Source of the DNA: an uncultured Roseburia sp.
GTDB taxonomy: Bacteria > Bacillota > Clostridia > Lachnospirales > Lachnospiraceae
Length of the DNA stretch: 22,217 nt
Reading direction: 5' to 3'
Assembly (NCBI GenBank): GCA_900550935.1
Contig: URUD01000043.1
Coordinates: 1 to 22,217 of the forward strand
Shown here: in pieces, positions 21,172 through 22,217 of the stretch
Layout: every line of letters starts with the position of its first letter
Position numbering within the stretch: position 1 is the first letter of the stretch
The notes under the pieces: generated by a model
Database searches by the model: none
What the model was told of the DNA's origin: nothing
What the model saw: only the letters and a program-made list of their open reading frames with translations
Translations under genes and position numbers: made by a program

Positions 21172-21311
21172 AAAATATCAATCTATTTTTGTTATTTATC
21201 TATATATTCTCCTGAACTAGTCTTGGACTAATTTACTTCTCACTCCTGTAGATCTTTAACTACAATCTCCCAGTAACAAAAGTACAATCTATCTTTCTGA
21301 AAATAACACAA

Positions 21312-21357
21312 AAAGGATGCACTATGGTAACTTCTCCATTACCTTGGCACATCCTTT
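21312..21357 (-). terminator. Intrinsic terminator after the DUF134-NifX gene
   Basis: Outer stem AAAGGATG / CATCCTTT (21312-21319 with 21350-21357) and inner stem GGTAA / TTACC (21326-21330 with 21339-21343). On the minus strand it is followed by TTTTTGTGTTATTTT. It lies 27 bases past the stop codon at 21384. Confidence 0.7.
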
Positions 21358-21383
21358 CGTATTATTATTTTTTGTTATTCTTC

Positions 21384-22157
21384 TTAATGACAGCTATGAT
21401 TTCCACATCCATGCTCACCACATGTATGTTCTTCCCCGTGGCTGTGCTCGTGATGAGAACACTTCACATTTGGATTATACTCCAGTGTTTCATTGATAAA
21501 AGCTTCTACCGCTTCATCCGCATCTCCGGAAACTCCTCCAAAAAGCTTAATACCAGCTGCCGCTAACGCTGTCTGTGCGCCGCCTCCGATTCCGCCACAG
21601 ATCAGAACATCTGTGTTCAATGCATTAAGAACTCCCGCCAATGCACCATGTCCGCTTCCATTCGTATCTACTACTTCTGAATGTACTACTTTTCCTTCCT
21701 CTACATCGTAAATCTTAAATGTCTCTGTGTGTCCAAAGTGTTGGAAAATCTGTCCATTTTCATATGTTACTGCTATTCTCATGATACCTTCTCCTTTTTC
21801 TTCTGCATATTTTTTATAAATTTTCTGTTTGTAACATCCTCCAAAGCTGCAGTTACTGCTCTGACCGTCACAAATTCTGAAATCCCCACCCTCGATTCTG
21901 AGAGGATGTCCATCAATGAGAGCATCTGCTATTTTCTTCCTGGCAATCTCGTAAATACGTTGAATAGTTGTTCTTGCGACTTGCATAGATGCTGCACACT
22001 GCTCCTGACTATAACCTTTTTTGTCCAAAAGACGAATTGTCTCATACTCATCTACTGTCAGAACAATGGGAGTTTTTTTCTCAGCATTATCTGCCGGGAG
22101 AAATTCTAAAATTTGGGGGAAATGACAGACTTTTCTGCATTTTACTGGTCTCGGCAT
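21384..22157 (-). CDS. DUF134-NifX/NifB-like fusion protein with His/Cys-rich tail
   Basis: 257 residues in two parts. Residues 1-105 are a DUF134 domain, a putative helix-turn-helix DNA-binding protein: MPRPVKCRKVCHFP, LTVDEYETIRLLDKKGYSQE, QVARTTIQRIYEIARKKIADAL, then a Cys cluster (CDGQSSNCSFGGC). Residues 126-230 are a dinitrogenase iron-molybdenum cofactor (NifX/NifB C-terminal) domain: MRIAVTYENG, FQHFGHTETFKIYDVE and the metal/cofactor motif CGGIGGGAQ. Residues 231-257 are a tail with many His and Cys residues (HHEHSHGEEHTCGEHGCGNHSCH lies within it), a likely metal-binding segment. In anaerobes such proteins are linked to metal or cofactor handling rather than only to nitrogen fixation (family knowledge). 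The start follows AAGGAG, and a consensus promoter is 28 bases upstream. A full internal ribosome binding site precedes Met126. Confidence 0.9.
   Translation of the reverse strand: MPRPVKCRKVCHFPQILEFLPADNAEKKTPIVLTVDEYETIRLLDKKGYSQEQCAASMQVARTTIQRIYEIARKKIADALIDGHPLRIEGGDFRICDGQSSNCSFGGCYKQKIYKKYAEEKGEGIMRIAVTYENGQIFQHFGHTETFKIYDVEEGKVVHSEVVDTNGSGHGALAGVLNALNTDVLICGGIGGGAQTALAAAGIKLFGGVSGDADEAVEAFINETLEYNPNVKCSHHEHSHGEEHTCGEHGCGNHSCH
21780..21796 (-). promoter_or_regulatory. Internal ribosome binding site at the domain junction
   Basis: Inside the fusion gene, AAGGAG (21791-21796) stands 8 bases before the ATG of codon 126, where the NifX domain begins. The linker residues EEKGEGI are encoded by this site. 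It could allow separate translation of the NifX part (132 residues). Confidence 0.5.
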
Positions 22158-22184
22158 AAACTGCTCCTTTCTCGCTTTTCTTAT

Positions 22185-22213
22185 ATAATAGTCCTATAAA
22201 AGGCATATGTCAA
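22185..22213 (-). promoter_or_regulatory. Sigma-A promoter of the DUF134-NifX gene
   Basis: On the minus strand a perfect TTGACA (22208-22213) and TATTAT (22185-22190) are 17 bases apart, followed by AAGGAG and the ATG. It indicates strong constitutive or repressor-controlled expression. Confidence 0.85.
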
Positions 22214-22217
22214 TAAC

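Noticed and set aside
1..22217. Search for CRISPR repeats, tRNA or rRNA genes, integrases, transposases and defence-system genes
   Set aside because: No regularly spaced repeats, tRNA-like cloverleaf sequences, rRNA segments or recognisable mobile or defence proteins were seen by eye. The ribbon-helix-helix gene alone does not make a toxin-antitoxin system.

Overview
The window reads as chromosome from a low-GC Gram-positive anaerobe of the Clostridia, most likely a Lachnospiraceae gut commensal. This is inferred from gene content (DUF4317 and DUF554 families, an ABC-F ATPase, a secreted protein with cell-surface repeats of the kind common in Lachnospiraceae), strong AGGAGG-type ribosome binding sites and near-consensus sigma-A promoters. 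No rRNA, tRNA, CRISPR array, integrase or insertion sequence was seen.

Region 1 (1-9530) is a coherent sugar-utilisation locus. It holds a CUT1-type ABC importer (lipoprotein binding protein and two permeases, no ATPase), a divergent AraC-type regulator, and two tandem GH94 phosphorylases. The inferred route is import of a short beta-linked oligosaccharide followed by phosphorolysis in the cytoplasm, giving a sugar 1-phosphate. A 19-base element with two mismatches occurs at the same place in the promoters of both the transporter operon and the GH94 operon. Each copy overlaps the -35 box and is followed by an 18-base spacer. The transporter copy also lies between the -35 and -10 boxes of a candidate araC promoter. 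This ties the locus together as one probable regulon.

Region 2 (9520-15400) holds stand-alone genes: an RsmH-family rRNA methyltransferase with an N-terminal extension, a MATE exporter, a short DUF4317 protein and an ABC-F ATPase. The ABC-F gene has a long leader with mutually exclusive pairing segments and a possible 11-residue leader peptide. Between these genes lie decayed pieces: a MATE C-terminus, a probable TauE/SafE C-terminus and a DUF554 gene that has lost its middle.

Region 3 (15400-19600) encodes a large secreted surface protein with a beta-helix-like body, a Thr/Ser/Asp/Pro-rich linker, an Ig-like repeat and an Fn3-like end. It also encodes a cytoplasmic GH113-type glycosidase and an unrecognised 169-residue protein with its own terminator.

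Region 4 (19700-22217) has a small SAM methyltransferase coupled to the tail of a broken alpha/beta hydrolase (premature stop plus internal deletion), a ribbon-helix-helix protein with an abnormal C-terminus, and a DUF134-NifX fusion that keeps a complete internal ribosome binding site. The standout signals are the shared AraC-type operator, the ABC-F leader, the fusion with an internal start, and the unusual density of gene remnants made by deletion. I found no convincing new defence or mobile system.
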